From positions 1 through 64,000 of the forward strand of contig NZ_SMKZ01000006.1 in NCBI RefSeq assembly GCF_004349065.1: DNA of 64,000 nucleotides, in the 5' to 3' direction. Shown here one piece after another: positions 1 to 9,991 of the stretch. The notes below the pieces were generated by a model, which was given only the letters and a program-made list of their open reading frames with translations, was not told the DNA's origin and searched no databases. Position 1 is the stretch's first letter; each line of letters starts with the position of its first letter. Origin of the DNA: Jiangella asiatica. Lineage in GTDB: Bacteria; Actinomycetota; Actinomycetes; Jiangellales; Jiangellaceae. Both the position numbers and the translations under genes were made by a program.

Positions 1-79
1 GTGGGGGGATGCCGGCAGGGGTAGGCACGGGCGTCCGAGCGAGGAACGAGCGAGGCGGGCGGGGCCGGCATCCCCCCAC
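1..79. repeat. 16-bp perfect inverted repeat, copy A of a palindromic intergenic element
   Basis: Arms at 1-16 and 64-79 are exact reverse complements (GTGGGGGGATGCCGGC). The 47-base loop holds a 19-mer at 36-54, CGAGCGAGGAACGAGCGAG, which recurs in reverse complement at 3554-3572 inside another inverted repeat. As RNA it would form a long stem just upstream of hpt and could terminate the gene before the window. The recurrence makes a mobile or repeated intergenic element more likely than a one-off terminator. Confidence 0.7.
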
Positions 80-119
80 ACCCCACAAGTCAACGACAAC
101 GTGTGAAAGGCTGCCGTAC

Positions 120-671
120 GTGGATCCCCGACACGTCGACGACGACCTCGAGAAGATCTTGTTGACGGAGGAGAACATCCAGAACCGCCTGGCCGAGCTG
201 GCCGTCGCCATCGAGCGGGACTACGAGGGCAAGGATCTCCTGCTCGTCGGCGTACTCAAGGGTGCGGTCATGGTCATGGCCGATCTCAGCCGGCACCTGT
301 CCCGGCACGTGGAGCAGGACTGGATGGCCATCTCGTCGTACGGCTCGGGCACCCGTTCCAGCGGCGTCGTGCGCATCATCAAGGACCTCGACACCGACAT
401 CACCGACCGCCACGTGCTCGTCGTCGAGGACATCATCGACACCGGGCTGACGCTGTCGTGGCTGGTCTCCAACCTGCGTTCGCGCGGGCCGGCCTCCGTC
501 GACGTGTGCACGCTGCTGCGCAAGCCCGAGGCGGCCAAGACGTCAGTCGACGTCCGTTATGTCGGTTTCGATATCCCGAACGCGTTCGTGGTCGGGTACG
601 GGCTGGACTTCGCCGAGCGGTACCGCAACCTGCGTGTCGTCGGCACCCTCGCGCCGCACGTCTACAGCTGA
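120..671 (+). CDS. hpt: hypoxanthine phosphoribosyltransferase
   Basis: Purine salvage: transfers phosphoribose from PRPP to hypoxanthine or guanine in the cytoplasm. The protein carries the PRPP-binding signature VVEDIIDTGLT near the middle and the family LLVGVLKGA loop near the N-terminus. The open frame extends back to base 9 through the palindromic repeat, but I place the start at GTG 120, with GAAAGG at 105-110 as ribosome binding site; this gives 183 residues, normal for the family. In actinomycetes hpt usually follows tilS (outside the window) and precedes ftsH, as here. Confidence 0.93.
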   Translation: MDPRHVDDDLEKILLTEENIQNRLAELAVAIERDYEGKDLLLVGVLKGAVMVMADLSRHLSRHVEQDWMAISSYGSGTRSSGVVRIIKDLDTDITDRHVLVVEDIIDTGLTLSWLVSNLRSRGPASVDVCTLLRKPEAAKTSVDVRYVGFDIPNAFVVGYGLDFAERYRNLRVVGTLAPHVYS

Positions 672-905
672 TCAGCACGATCTTCGATGCACGATGTGAC
701 CGATCCGTCAAGTCCCCCGGGAACACGGCGGCTCACCTGCGTCGTTGATGTAGATGTACGGGACGGTGCCGGAATGGTACGGCAGGCCACGCGCAAGGTA
801 TCGTCGGACGATCCGACACCTTCGGTGGACATGCCGGGCGTTCGCGGCGTGTGCTGAAGCTGCCAGCCGATCATCAGGAGGTACGAGGCCGCAAGGTCTC
901 GCATC

Positions 906-2906
906 ATGAACGCCAAGCGATTCACGCGACCACTGATCTGGTTGCTCATCTTCGTGCTCGCCGCTGTCGTGCTGAGCAGTGTCCTCGACCGCACCGACGG
1001 CACCGAAGACGTCGACACCGCGCAGATCGTCAGCCAGATCGAGGACGGCAACGTCGAGTCCGCCAAGATCACCGGTGGCGAGACGCAGGAGATCGAGCTC
1101 ACCCTGAACGACGGCTCCAAGCTGGTGGCTCAGTACGTCGAGGGCCAGGGCATCGCGCTCCAGGAGGCGCTGCAGGGGCAGTACGACGAGGGCAACCTCG
1201 AAGGTGGCTACGACGTCGAGGTGCCGCAGCCCAGCATCCTCTGGGGCATTCTCGGCACGTTGCTGCCGTTCCTGATCCTCGGTGCTCTGATCTTCTTCTT
1301 CATGACCCAGATGCAAGGCGGTGGCGGCCGGGTCATGCAGTTCGGCAAGTCCCGGGCCAAGCTGGCAAGCAAGGACGCGCCGAAGACGACGTTCGCAGAC
1401 GTCGCCGGCGCCAACGAGGCCATCGAGGAGCTCCACGAGATCAAGGAGTTCCTCCAGGAGCCCGGCAAGTTCCAGGCTGTCGGCGCCAAGATCCCCAAGG
1501 GCGTGCTGTTGTACGGCTCGCCCGGCACCGGCAAGACGCTGCTCGCCCGGGCTGTCGCCGGTGAAGCCGGGGTGCCGTTCTACTCCATCTCCGGTTCGGA
1601 CTTCGTCGAGATGTTCGTCGGTGTCGGTGCCTCCCGGGTCCGCGACCTGTTCAAGGAAGCCAAGGAGAACGCGCCGGCCATCGTCTTCGTCGACGAGATC
1701 GACGCCGTCGGCCGGCACCGCGGCGCCGGTATGGGCGGCGGCCACGACGAGCGCGAGCAGACCCTGAACCAGTTGCTGGTCGAGATGGACGGCTTCGACA
1801 TCAAGACGAACGTCATCCTCATCGCGGCGACCAACCGGCCCGACATCCTCGACCCCGCGCTGCTGCGCCCGGGCCGCTTCGACCGGCAGATCGCCGTCGA
1901 ACCGCCGGACCTCGAGGGGCGCGAGAAGATCCTTGGCGTGCACGCTCGCGGCAAGCCGTTGACCGAGGACGCCGACCTGCGGGCCGTCGCCCGTCGCACG
2001 CCGGGCTTCACCGGCGCCGACCTCGCCAACGTGCTCAACGAGGCCGCGCTGCTGACCGCGCGCAAGAACGAGAAGATGATCTCGCCGCAGGCACTCGACG
2101 AGGCGATCGACCGCGTCGTTGCCGGGCCGCAGAAGAGCTCGCGCCTGATGAAGGACGAGGAGAAGCGGATCACCGCGTACCACGAGGGCGGGCACGCCCT
2201 GGTCGCGGCGGCGCTGCACCACACCGACCCGGTGCACAAGGTGACCATCCTCCCGCGCGGCGGCGCGCTCGGCTACACCATGGTGCTGCCGGACGAGGAC
2301 AAGTACTCCACCACCCGCAACGAGATGCTCGACCAGCTCGCCTACATGATGGGCGGCCGGGCCGCGGAAGAGCTCGTCTTCCACGACCCCACGACGGGCG
2401 CGGCCAACGACATCGACAAGGCCACGACGCTGGCCCGGCGCATGGTCACCCAGTACGGCATGACCGAGCGGCTCGGCGCCATCAAGTTCGGCTCCGACCG
2501 GTCCGAGCCCTTCCTCGGCCGCGACATGGGGCACGAGCGCGACTACTCCGAGACCGTCGCCGGCCAGGTCGACGAGGAGGTGCGCAAGCTCATCGAGACC
2601 GCGCACCAGGAGGCGTTCGACGTCCTCGTCGAGAACCGCGAGATCCTCGACAACCTCGTGTTGGCGTTGCTGGAGCGGGAGACGCTGAACAAGGAGGAGG
2701 TGGCGGAGATCTTCGCCGCCATCCGCAAGCGCAGCCCGCGCCCGGCCTGGACCGGCTCGGCCACCCGCAAGCCGTCGGATCAGGGCCCGGTCGCGTTCCC
2801 GGTGAAGGTCTCCACCAACGGCAACCACGCCGACCACGAGGAAGGCATCACCATCGCGCCCGAGCCGAACCCGGTGACCAACCCCGAGGCCGCGGGCGGG
2901 AGTTGA
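906..2906 (+). CDS. ftsH: ATP-dependent zinc metalloprotease FtsH
   Basis: Membrane-anchored AAA+ protease that extracts and degrades membrane and short-lived cytoplasmic proteins. Two transmembrane segments at about residues 10-28 and 111-133 flank a short extracytoplasmic domain. The AAA module has Walker A GSPGTGKT (204-211) and Walker B VFVDEID (260-266) plus a second region of homology ending in the RPGRFDR motif; the zinc site is HEGGH (426-430). 666 residues is usual for actinobacteria. A strong AGGAGG (876-881) is 24 bases from ATG 906, too far to be ideal; AAGG at 893-896 is better placed, so the start is likely but not certain. folE follows after 4 bases. Confidence 0.96.
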   Translation: MNAKRFTRPLIWLLIFVLAAVVLSSVLDRTDGTEDVDTAQIVSQIEDGNVESAKITGGETQEIELTLNDGSKLVAQYVEGQGIALQEALQGQYDEGNLEGGYDVEVPQPSILWGILGTLLPFLILGALIFFFMTQMQGGGGRVMQFGKSRAKLASKDAPKTTFADVAGANEAIEELHEIKEFLQEPGKFQAVGAKIPKGVLLYGSPGTGKTLLARAVAGEAGVPFYSISGSDFVEMFVGVGASRVRDLFKEAKENAPAIVFVDEIDAVGRHRGAGMGGGHDEREQTLNQLLVEMDGFDIKTNVILIAATNRPDILDPALLRPGRFDRQIAVEPPDLEGREKILGVHARGKPLTEDADLRAVARRTPGFTGADLANVLNEAALLTARKNEKMISPQALDEAIDRVVAGPQKSSRLMKDEEKRITAYHEGGHALVAAALHHTDPVHKVTILPRGGALGYTMVLPDEDKYSTTRNEMLDQLAYMMGGRAAEELVFHDPTTGAANDIDKATTLARRMVTQYGMTERLGAIKFGSDRSEPFLGRDMGHERDYSETVAGQVDEEVRKLIETAHQEAFDVLVENREILDNLVLALLERETLNKEEVAEIFAAIRKRSPRPAWTGSATRKPSDQGPVAFPVKVSTNGNHADHEEGITIAPEPNPVTNPEAAGGS

Positions 2907-2910
2907 CACT

Positions 2911-3516
2911 GTGAGCCTCGACATCGACCAGGGTCAGCCGGACGCGCCCGTGCGGTTCGACCACGCACGAGCCGAGGCGGCCGTACGTGAGCTGCTCCTC
3001 GCGATCGGTGAAGACCCGTCCCGCGACGGCCTCGCCGACACACCGGCGCGGGTCGCCCGGGCCTACGCGGAGATGTTCCGCGGGCTGCACCAGGACCCCG
3101 CCGACGTCGTCACCACCACGTTCGAGCTCGGCCACGACGAGATGGTCCTGGTCAAGGACATCGAGCTGGCGTCCATGTGCGAGCACCACCTGGTGCCTTT
3201 CTACGGCTACGCCCACGTCGGCTACATCCCCGGGCCCACCGGCCGCATCGCGGGTCTGTCCAAGCTGGCCCGGCTGGTCGACGTCTTCGCCAAGCGGCCG
3301 CAGGTGCAGGAGCGCCTGACCACTCAGGTGGCGGACTCCCTGGTCGAGCTGCTGGAGCCGGCCGGTGCCATCGTCGTCGTCGAGGCCGAGCACCTGTGCA
3401 TGACCATGCGCGGGGTACGCAAGCCCGGCGCCAAGACGGTCACCAGCGCGGTGCGCGGTCAGCTGCGCAACGCGACCACCAGGGCCGAGGCGATGAGCCT
3501 GATCATCGGACGCTGA
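2911..3516 (+). CDS. folE: GTP cyclohydrolase I
   Basis: First step of tetrahydrofolate synthesis: GTP to 7,8-dihydroneopterin triphosphate. The family motif [12 protein letters not shown] is at about residues 88-99, supplying zinc ligands Cys90 and His93, with Cys163 in HLCMTMRGV. Length 201 matches the family. GTG start 4 bases after the ftsH stop, so translated from the same message. In many actinomycetes folP, folB and folK follow folE; here the palindromic repeat and a convergent oxidoreductase come next instead. Confidence 0.95.
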   Translation: MSLDIDQGQPDAPVRFDHARAEAAVRELLLAIGEDPSRDGLADTPARVARAYAEMFRGLHQDPADVVTTTFELGHDEMVLVKDIELASMCEHHLVPFYGYAHVGYIPGPTGRIAGLSKLARLVDVFAKRPQVQERLTTQVADSLVELLEPAGAIVVVEAEHLCMTMRGVRKPGAKTVTSAVRGQLRNATTRAEAMSLIIGR

Positions 3517-3525
3517 TCGGTCGCC

Positions 3526-3611
3526 GGTGGGAGGGGGATGCCGCTTTCGCCCGCTCGCTCGTTCCTCGCTCGGCCGCCCGAGCCACCCCGGGCCGGCGTC
3601 CCGCTCCCACC
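3526..3611. repeat. imperfect inverted repeat, copy B of the palindromic element; likely bidirectional terminator
   Basis: Arms 3526-3543 and 3594-3611 pair over 18 positions with two non-Watson-Crick positions, one of them G-U in RNA. The loop contains 3554-3572, the exact reverse complement of the 19-mer at 36-54. It separates convergent folE and the LLM oxidoreductase, so it could stop transcription from both sides. Confidence 0.65.
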
Positions 3612-3624
3612 AACTCAGGCAGGC

Positions 3625-4407
3625 TCAGGCGGCCGCGTTCACGCGGTCGCGCCAGGTCACCCACTCCGGCACGATGCTCAGGTCGTACGACGGCCCCGAG
3701 GCGCTGATGGTGAACAGCGTGACCCCGACGTCGACCAGCTCCTCAGCCTTCCGTCCGGGCCGGCCGCTGACCGCTGTCGATCGTTCGATCTCGCTGGGGT
3801 CGCGGCCCACCTGCGCGCACCAGGAGTCCAGCACCCCGGCCTTGTGGCGCAGGGTCGCGGCGTCGCCGAACGCGTGCCAGATGGTCGCGTGTTCCGCGGT
3901 GTGCCGCAGGGTCTTCTTCTCACCGCCGCCGCCGATGAGGATCGGGATGTCGCGGGTGGGCGGCGGGTTGAGCTTCTCCCAGCGGCTCCTGATGCGCGGG
4001 AGCGCCTCGCCGAGGTCGTCCAGGCGGCTGCCCGCGGTGCCGAACTCGTACCCGTACTCGTCATAGTCGCGCTGGAACCAGCCGCCGCCGATGCCGAGGA
4101 TCAGCCGGCCGTCGCTGATGTGGTCGACGGTGCGCGCCATGTCGGCCAGCAGCTCCGGGTTCCGGTAGCTGTTGGCGGAGACCAGCGCGCCGATCTCGAC
4201 CCGTGAGGTCGACTCCGCCCAGGCGCCGAGCATCGTCCAGCACTCGAAGTGCTTGCCGTCGGGCTCGCCGCGCAGCGGGAAGAAGTGGTCCCAGTTGAAG
4301 ACGATGTCGACGTCGAGATCCTCAGCCTCGGCGGCGGCACGGCGAATCTCCTTGTAGTCCGCGTGCTGCGGCTGGATCTGGATGCCGATGCGGATCGGTC
4401 GTGTCAT
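3625..4407 (-). CDS. LLM-class F420-dependent oxidoreductase
   Basis: Luciferase-like monooxygenase fold; members use reduced coenzyme F420 (or FMN) to reduce or oxidise small organic substrates. Seen in the sequence: N-terminal beta strand IRIGIQIQPQ, the DHF segment after the second strand, the family GRLILGIGGGW motif around residues 123-133, and ILIGGGGEKKT near residue 155. 260 residues is within the usual range for this short F420 subgroup. ATG 4407 lies at the end of the open frame. Substrate cannot be told. It runs alone, convergent with folE. Confidence 0.85.
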   Translation of the reverse strand: MTRPIRIGIQIQPQHADYKEIRRAAAEAEDLDVDIVFNWDHFFPLRGEPDGKHFECWTMLGAWAESTSRVEIGALVSANSYRNPELLADMARTVDHISDGRLILGIGGGWFQRDYDEYGYEFGTAGSRLDDLGEALPRIRSRWEKLNPPPTRDIPILIGGGGEKKTLRHTAEHATIWHAFGDAATLRHKAGVLDSWCAQVGRDPSEIERSTAVSGRPGRKAEELVDVGVTLFTISASGPSYDLSIVPEWVTWRDRVNAAA

Positions 4408-4693
4408 GGGGGCCTCGTTCGACGGGTCGGGGACGTCTGCCGCCAGGGAACAACCGCACCCGTGCCCGCCGTCATTCCGCCGCCGACGGGGTCAGGTGCC
4501 GGCACGGCGGTATCCGGACCGGTCGGACTGGCCTGGTCGACGTGGATCCGCGGGCGTCCTGCGGGACGGCGCGGCCGGCTGGCTGCAGGAATCCTGAAGA
4601 CCCTGATCCCACTCGATCGGGAGCGGCGCGGGATTCCAGCTATGGCCGGCCATTGGCGAGTGGTCGCCGGCAGGGCGAGCTGGACAGCGCGGC

Positions 4694-4936
4694 GTGGATG
4701 TGGGCGCAGTAACGCGACCGGTGGTGCAGATCGTCTACCGGCTGGCCGGCTACCCCGGCGAGCCGGTGCCGGTAGACGCCGACCACCACGTACGGGCCTG
4801 GGCGGAGTACCCGCGTCGACGGGCTGGCCGCCCAGGCCGTTTCGTACCCGACGACATGCCGCCGGACCGGATACGAGAGGTGTTGCGGTCGTTCTTGGCC
4901 GTGGTGCCGCCGCTGGCGGCGGCCGGCATCACGTGA
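4694..4936 (+). CDS. possible small hypothetical protein
   Basis: An 80-codon frame in a roughly 520-base gap between the oxidoreductase and the GPGG peptide. It has no recognised domain and no convincing ribosome binding site, and its last 8 bases overlap the 3' end of the convergent GPGG gene. The composition is ordinary for the genome, so it may be a chance frame. The remaining part of the gap (4408-4693) shows nothing I can support. Confidence 0.25.
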   Translation: MDVGAVTRPVVQIVYRLAGYPGEPVPVDADHHVRAWAEYPRRRAGRPGRFVPDDMPPDRIREVLRSFLAVVPPLAAAGIT

Positions 4937-5072
4937 AGATGCTCACCCCACCCGGGCCGACGAGCAGCCCGACAACGATGAGCACGATGCCCCAGAGCAT
5001 CTGGCCGCGCACCAGCGTGACGATCCCGGCAACGACCAGGATCACGGCCAGAATCCACAGAAGAAATTCCAT
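4929..5072 (-). CDS. GPGG-motif small membrane protein
   Basis: A 47-residue hydrophobic peptide with two membrane spans, at about residues 3-21 and 25-41, joined by an Arg-Gly turn, followed by the LLVGPGG motif at the C-terminus. This matches the small actinobacterial membrane peptide family named for the motif; function unknown. The frame is open upstream to 5444, but ATG 5072 has GAAAGGGA about 6 bases upstream and the upstream extension is arginine-rich shadow sequence. Too short to be called by many gene finders. Confidence 0.8.
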   Translation of the reverse strand: MEFLLWILAVILVVAGIVTLVRGQMLWGIVLIVVGLLVGPGGVSIFT

Positions 5073-5211
5073 GTCGATTCCCTTTCGTTCCCGACAACGG
5101 CCGGATTCGATGATCAGTCCATGCCCGCGGCCCCGATTCCTAAACATGGTGGTACGCCCGGTTCGCAGGGCGGCGGACCGGCGCGGTGACGGAGCGGAGC
5201 CGCGCGTGCGA

Positions 5212-5217
5212 GACAAT
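5212..5217 (+). promoter_or_regulatory. -10 box of purB (leaderless)
   Basis: GACAAT followed by 7 bases and GTG 5225. Spacing predicts that transcription starts at the start codon. Confidence 0.5.
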
Positions 5218-5224
5218 GGACGTC

Positions 5225-6658
5225 GTGCCTGACAAGCCCTCGATCCCCGACGTCCTCGCCGCCCGCTACGCATCGCCGGAGCTGGCCCGGCTGTGGTCGC
5301 CGGAGCACAAGATCGTCCTGGAGCGCCAGCTGTGGCTGGCCGTCCTGCAGGCGCAACGCGACCTCGGTGTCGATGTTCCCGACGGCGTCGTCGACTCCTA
5401 CCGGGCGGTGCTCGACGACGTCGACCTCGACTCGATCGCCGCACGTGAGCGGGTCACCCGTCACGACGTCAAGGCCCGCATCGAGGAGTTCAACGCGCTC
5501 GCCGGACACGAGCACATCCACAAGGGCATGACCAGCCGCGACCTCACCGAGAACGTCGAGCAGCTGCAGGTGCGGCGGTCCATGGAGCACATCCGTGCGC
5601 GGACGGTGGCCGTGCTGGTCCGGCTGGCCGCCCGGGCCGGAGAGTACGCCGAGACGGTGATGGCCGGGCGCAGCCACAACGTGCCGGCCCAGGCCACCAC
5701 GCTGGGCAAGCGGTTCGCCTCCGCCGCCGACGAGCTGCTGGTCGCCTACGACCGGCTGGACGACCTCGTCGCCCGCTATCCGTTGCGCGGCGTGAAGGGC
5801 CCGGTCGGCACCGCGCAGGACATGCTCGACCTCCTCGGTGGCGACCCGGAACGGCTGGCGACCTTGGAGCGGCGGGTCGCCGCGCACCTCGGCTTCGAAC
5901 GCGTCCTCACCAGCGTCGGCCAGGTCTACCCGCGCTCGCTGGACCACGACGTCGTCTCCGCCCTCGTTCAGGTGGCCGCCGCGCCGTCGTCACTGGCCAC
6001 CACCATCCGGCTGATGGCCGGCCAGGAGCTGGTGACCGAGGGCTTCAAGCCCGGCCAGGTCGGCTCCAGCGCGATGCCGCACAAGATGAACACCCGGTCC
6101 TGCGAGCGCGTCAACGGCCTGGCCGTCGTGCTGCGCGGATACGCCTCGATGGTCGCCGAACTGGCCGGCGCGCAATGGGGCGAGGGCGACGTGTTCTGCT
6201 CGGTGGTGCGCCGGGTCGCGCTGCCGGACGCGTTCTTCGCCCTCGACGGCCTGTTCGAGACGTTCCTCACCGTGCTCGACGAGTTCGGCGCCTACCCCGC
6301 GGTCATCTTCCGCGAGCTCGACCGGTACCTGCCGTTCCTCGCCACGACGTCGGTGCTCATGGCCGCGGTCAAGGCCGGCGTCGGCCGCGAGAGCGCCCAC
6401 GAGGTCATCAAGAAGCACGCCGTCGACGTCGCGCTGGCGATGCGCGAGCGTGGTGCCGAACGCAACGACCTGCTCGACAGGCTGGCCTCCGACCCCCGCC
6501 TCGGCCTGGACCGGACCCATCTGGACGCGCTGGTCCGCTCGCCGATCGAGTTCACCGGCGCGGCATCGGCCCAGGTGACCGAGATCGTCCGCCGCGTCGA
6601 CGCTATCGCCGCGGCCAACCCCGAAGCCGCCGCCTACACCCCGTCGCCGATCCTCTGA
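5225..6658 (+). CDS. purB: adenylosuccinate lyase
   Basis: Acts twice in purine synthesis: cleaves SAICAR to AICAR and adenylosuccinate to AMP, releasing fumarate. The fumarase/ASL superfamily signature SSAMPHKMN lies at about residue 280, and GRSHNVPAQ with the catalytic-region His is present at about residue 145. I choose GTG 5225 rather than the upstream ATG 5216 because a GACAAT box is spaced 7 bases from it and the resulting N-terminus ([16 protein letters not shown]) aligns with actinobacterial PurB; the product is 477 residues. Followed by a hairpin and then purSQL. Confidence 0.94.
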   Translation: MPDKPSIPDVLAARYASPELARLWSPEHKIVLERQLWLAVLQAQRDLGVDVPDGVVDSYRAVLDDVDLDSIAARERVTRHDVKARIEEFNALAGHEHIHKGMTSRDLTENVEQLQVRRSMEHIRARTVAVLVRLAARAGEYAETVMAGRSHNVPAQATTLGKRFASAADELLVAYDRLDDLVARYPLRGVKGPVGTAQDMLDLLGGDPERLATLERRVAAHLGFERVLTSVGQVYPRSLDHDVVSALVQVAAAPSSLATTIRLMAGQELVTEGFKPGQVGSSAMPHKMNTRSCERVNGLAVVLRGYASMVAELAGAQWGEGDVFCSVVRRVALPDAFFALDGLFETFLTVLDEFGAYPAVIFRELDRYLPFLATTSVLMAAVKAGVGRESAHEVIKKHAVDVALAMRERGAERNDLLDRLASDPRLGLDRTHLDALVRSPIEFTGAASAQVTEIVRRVDAIAAANPEAAAYTPSPIL

Positions 6659-6679
6659 CGCTCTGCAGCCAGCAGAAAC

Positions 6680-6709
6680 CCCGGCGCGGAGTCGCTCCGA
6701 CGCGCCGGG
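6680..6709 (+). terminator. hairpin after purB
   Basis: CCCGGCGCG (6680-6688) pairs perfectly with CGCGCCGGG (6701-6709), with a further GGAG/CTCC inner pairing. No U-tract follows, as is common in high-GC genomes. It lies 21 bases after the purB stop. Confidence 0.55.
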
Positions 6710-6763
6710 AGCCTGCAATCGGTGGATGCGGGAGTCAGGCGCGGCTGGCGGCGGCCGAGTGGG

Positions 6764-6769
6764 TATCCT
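6764..6769 (+). promoter_or_regulatory. possible -10 box of purSQL
   Basis: TATCCT about 42 bases before the purS GTG, after the purB hairpin. No clear -35. Confidence 0.35.
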
Positions 6770-6810
6770 GGGGATGCCCCCAAGTTCTCTGCCGCGCGAG
6801 GAGCGTGCCC

Positions 6811-7068
6811 GTGGCCCGGGTCGTTGTCGACGTCATGCTCAAACCCGAAATTCTCGACCCTCAGGGCAAGGCCGTGCAGGGTGCGCTGGGCCGGTTGGGC
6901 TTCGAGGGTGTCACCTCGGTCCGCCAGGGCAAGCGCTTCGAGATCGAGCTGGCCGGTCCGGCCACGCCGGAGGCGGTCGCCGAGATCGAGCGCGCCGCTT
7001 CCACGCTGCTGGCCAACCCGGTCATCGAGGACTTCACCATCCACGTCGAGTCCGGGGCCGAGGTCTGA
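6811..7068 (+). CDS. purS: phosphoribosylformylglycinamidine synthase subunit PurS
   Basis: Small 85-residue structural subunit that bridges PurQ and PurL in the three-part FGAM synthase. Sequence shows the family's beta-strand start ([19 protein letters not shown]) and the ending motif [15 protein letters not shown] 6811 is preceded by GAGGAG (6798-6803) at 7 bases. purQ follows after 2 bases. Confidence 0.92.
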   Translation: MARVVVDVMLKPEILDPQGKAVQGALGRLGFEGVTSVRQGKRFEIELAGPATPEAVAEIERAASTLLANPVIEDFTIHVESGAEV

Positions 7069-7070
7069 GC

Positions 7071-7742
7071 GTGCGCATCGGTGTGGTCACCTTCCCCGGC
7101 TCACTGGACGACCGCGACGCCGGGCGGGCGGTGCGTGTGGCCGGCGGCGAGGCGGTCGCGCTCTGGCACGGCGACGCCGACCTGCACGGCGTCGACGCGG
7201 TGGTGCTGCCGGGCGGCTTCTCCTACGGCGACTACCTGCGCTGCGGCGCCATCGCCCGATTCGCTCCGGTGATGCAACCGCTGGTCGACGCCGCCCGCGG
7301 CGGTCTGCCGGTGCTCGGCATCTGCAACGGCTTCCAGACGCTGTGCGAGTCGCACCTGCTGCCGGGCGCGCTGATCCGCAACGACCACCGTAAGTTCGTC
7401 TGCCGCGACCAACGGCTGCGGGTCGAGAGCACGGCCACCGCCTGGACTTCCGGGTACGAGCAGGGGCAGGAGATCGTCGTCCCGTTGAAGAACGGCGAGG
7501 GCGGCTTCGTCGCCGACCAGCGCACCCTGGACGAGCTCGAGGCCGAGGGCCGGGTCGTGGTCCGCTACCTCGACGACAACCCCAACGGCTCCTACCGCGA
7601 CATCGCCGGCATCACCAACGCCCGCGGCAACGTCGTCGGGCTGATGCCGCACCCCGAGCACGCGGTCGAGTCGCTGACCGGGCCCACCACCGATGGCCTC
7701 GGCTTCTTCACCTCCGTGCTGGAAGGACTCATCCGCGCATGA
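7071..7742 (+). CDS. purQ: phosphoribosylformylglycinamidine synthase subunit PurQ (glutaminase)
   Basis: Class I glutamine amidotransferase that feeds ammonia to PurL. Catalytic triad visible: Cys85 in GICNGFQ, His194 and Glu196 in MPHPEH. 223 residues, normal for stand-alone PurQ. GTG start directly after the purS stop; its own stop overlaps the purL ATG by 4 bases (ATGA), pointing to translational coupling. Confidence 0.95.
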   Translation: MRIGVVTFPGSLDDRDAGRAVRVAGGEAVALWHGDADLHGVDAVVLPGGFSYGDYLRCGAIARFAPVMQPLVDAARGGLPVLGICNGFQTLCESHLLPGALIRNDHRKFVCRDQRLRVESTATAWTSGYEQGQEIVVPLKNGEGGFVADQRTLDELEAEGRVVVRYLDDNPNGSYRDIAGITNARGNVVGLMPHPEHAVESLTGPTTDGLGFFTSVLEGLIRA

Positions 7743-9991
7743 TCGACACCGTCGAGCTGGCGGCCAAGACCCCTGACCAGCCGCAGCCGTGGGGAGAGCT
7801 CGGCCTCAAGGAGGACGAGTACCAGCGCATCCTCGACATCCTCGGCCGCCGGCCCACCAACGCCGAGCTGGCGATGTACAGCGTCATGTGGTCCGAGCAC
7901 TGCTCGTACAAGAGCTCCAAGGTGCACCTTCGCCAGTTCGGCGAGAAGGCGCCGCCGACCGACGCGCTGCTGGTCGGCATGGGTGAGAACGCCGGCGTCG
8001 TCGACGTCGGCAACGGCTACGCGGTCACCTTCAAAGTCGAGTCGCACAACCACCCGTCCTACGTCGAGCCGTATCAGGGCGCGGCGACGGGAGTGGGCGG
8101 CATCGTCCGCGACATCCTCGCCATGGGTGCCCGGCCGGTCGCCGTCATGGACTCGCTGCGGTTCGGCTCGCTCGACGCCGCCGACACGCACCGGGTGCTC
8201 CCTGGCGTGGTGGCCGGCGTGGGTGGCTACGGCAACTGCCTGGGCCTGCCCAACATCGGCGGCGAGGTCGTGTTCGACCCGTCGTACGCGGCGAACCCGC
8301 TAGTCAACGCGCTGTGTGTGGGCGTCATGAAGCACGAGGACATCCACCTGGCCAACGCCTCGGGCGTCGGCAACAAGATCGTCCTGTTCGGCGCGCGCAC
8401 CGGCGGCGACGGCATCGGCGGCGCGTCCATCCTGGCATCGGAGTCGTTCGACGACAGTAAGCCCAGCAAGCGGCCCGCGGTGCAAGTGGGCGACCCATTC
8501 ATGGAGAAGGTGCTCATCGAGTGCTGCCTGGAGCTGTTCGCGGCACGGGTGGTCGAGGGCATCCAGGACCTCGGCGCGGCCGGCATCTCCTGTGCCACGT
8601 CGGAGCTGGCCAGCAACGGCGACGGTGGCATGCACGTCGAGCTCGAGAAGGTCCTGCTGCGCGACCCCAGCCTGACTCCCGGCGAGATCCTCATGTCGGA
8701 GTCGCAGGAGCGCATGATGGGCGTCGTCGCGCCCGACAACCTCGACGCCTTCCTCACCATCACCGCGAAGTGGGACGTCGAGACCGCCGTCATCGGTGAG
8801 GTCACCGGCACCGGCCGCCTGGTCATCGACTGGCACGGCGAGACCATCGTCGACGTCGACCCGCGCACCGTCGCCCACGACGGCCCGGTCTATTCACGGC
8901 CGTTCGAGCGGCCGGCGTGGCAGGACGAACTGCAGGCGGCGGTGCCGACGCGGCTGCCGCGGCCCAGCACGGGCGACGAGCTGCGCGCCACCCTGCTGCG
9001 GCTGCTCGCCTCGCCCAACGTCGCGTCGAAGTCCTGGGTCACCGACCAGTACGACCGGTACGTGCTTGGCAATACCGTCCTGGCTCAGCCCGAGGACGCC
9101 GGCGTGCTGCGCATCGACGAGGAGTCCGGCCTCGGTGTGGCCATCGCCACCGACGGCAACGGGCGCTACGCCAAGCTCGACCCGTACACCGGCGCGCAGC
9201 TGGCCCTGGCCGAGGCGTACCGCAATGTCGCCACCACCGGCGCCCGGCCGCTGGCCGTCACCGACTGCCTCAACTTCGGTTCCCCGGAGGACCCAGCCGT
9301 CATGTGGCAGTTCGCCGAGGCCGTCCGCGGCCTGGCCGACGCCTGCCAAGTGCTCGGCACCCCGGTCACCGGCGGCAACGTGTCGCTGTACAACCAGACT
9401 GGCGAGACGGCCATCCTGCCGACCCCGGTGGTCGGTGTGCTCGGTGTCCTCGACGACGTCGCCCGGCGCACGCCGCAGGGCTTCCGCACGCCCGGACACG
9501 TCATCTACCTGCTGGGCGAGACGCGTGATGAGTTCGGCGGCTCCGAGTGGGCCTGGGCCGAGCACGCGCACCTGGGCGGGCTGCCGCCGTCGGTCGACCT
9601 CGACGCCGAGCGCGAGCTGGCCGAGATCCTGGTCAACGCCTCCCGCGACGGGCTCGTCGATGCCGCGCACGACGTCTCTGACGGCGGCCTGGCGGTGGCG
9701 CTGACGGAGTCGGTGCTGCGGTACGGCGTCGGCGCGCGGGTGTGGGTGCCCGACGGCATCGACCCGTTCGTGTTCCTGTTCTCCGAGTCTCAGGCTCGCG
9801 CCGTCGTCGCGGTGCCCCGCTCGGAGGAGGTCCGGTTCACCGACATGTGCTCGGCGCGGCACTTCGCGCACCAGCGGATCGGCGTGGTCGACGACGGCGG
9901 CATGCTCGACGCCCAGGGCCTGTTCACCGTCCCGGTCGACGAGCTGCGCACCGCTCACGAGTCCACGCTGGCCTCCGCGGTCGAGGCCTGA
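7739..9991 (+). CDS. purL: phosphoribosylformylglycinamidine synthase subunit PurL
   Basis: ATP-dependent synthetase subunit converting FGAR to FGAM using ammonia from PurQ. 750 residues, the size of the short PurL form that needs PurS and PurQ. Motifs seen: [10 protein letters not shown] near residue 45, ESHNHPS near residue 100, the [15 protein letters not shown] segment, and the second-half repeat with [10 protein letters not shown] and [10 protein letters not shown]. The 3' end overlaps the convergent MFS gene by 37 bases. Confidence 0.96.
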   Translation: MIDTVELAAKTPDQPQPWGELGLKEDEYQRILDILGRRPTNAELAMYSVMWSEHCSYKSSKVHLRQFGEKAPPTDALLVGMGENAGVVDVGNGYAVTFKVESHNHPSYVEPYQGAATGVGGIVRDILAMGARPVAVMDSLRFGSLDAADTHRVLPGVVAGVGGYGNCLGLPNIGGEVVFDPSYAANPLVNALCVGVMKHEDIHLANASGVGNKIVLFGARTGGDGIGGASILASESFDDSKPSKRPAVQVGDPFMEKVLIECCLELFAARVVEGIQDLGAAGISCATSELASNGDGGMHVELEKVLLRDPSLTPGEILMSESQERMMGVVAPDNLDAFLTITAKWDVETAVIGEVTGTGRLVIDWHGETIVDVDPRTVAHDGPVYSRPFERPAWQDELQAAVPTRLPRPSTGDELRATLLRLLASPNVASKSWVTDQYDRYVLGNTVLAQPEDAGVLRIDEESGLGVAIATDGNGRYAKLDPYTGAQLALAEAYRNVATTGARPLAVTDCLNFGSPEDPAVMWQFAEAVRGLADACQVLGTPVTGGNVSLYNQTGETAILPTPVVGVLGVLDDVARRTPQGFRTPGHVIYLLGETRDEFGGSEWAWAEHAHLGGLPPSVDLDAERELAEILVNASRDGLVDAAHDVSDGGLAVALTESVLRYGVGARVWVPDGIDPFVFLFSESQARAVVAVPRSEEVRFTDMCSARHFAHQRIGVVDDGGMLDAQGLFTVPVDELRTAHESTLASAVEA

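Noticed and set aside
708-2924. 738-codon open frame on the minus strand across ftsH
   Set aside because: It is the mirror of ftsH; long antisense frames arise from GC-rich third positions. No motif is found in it.
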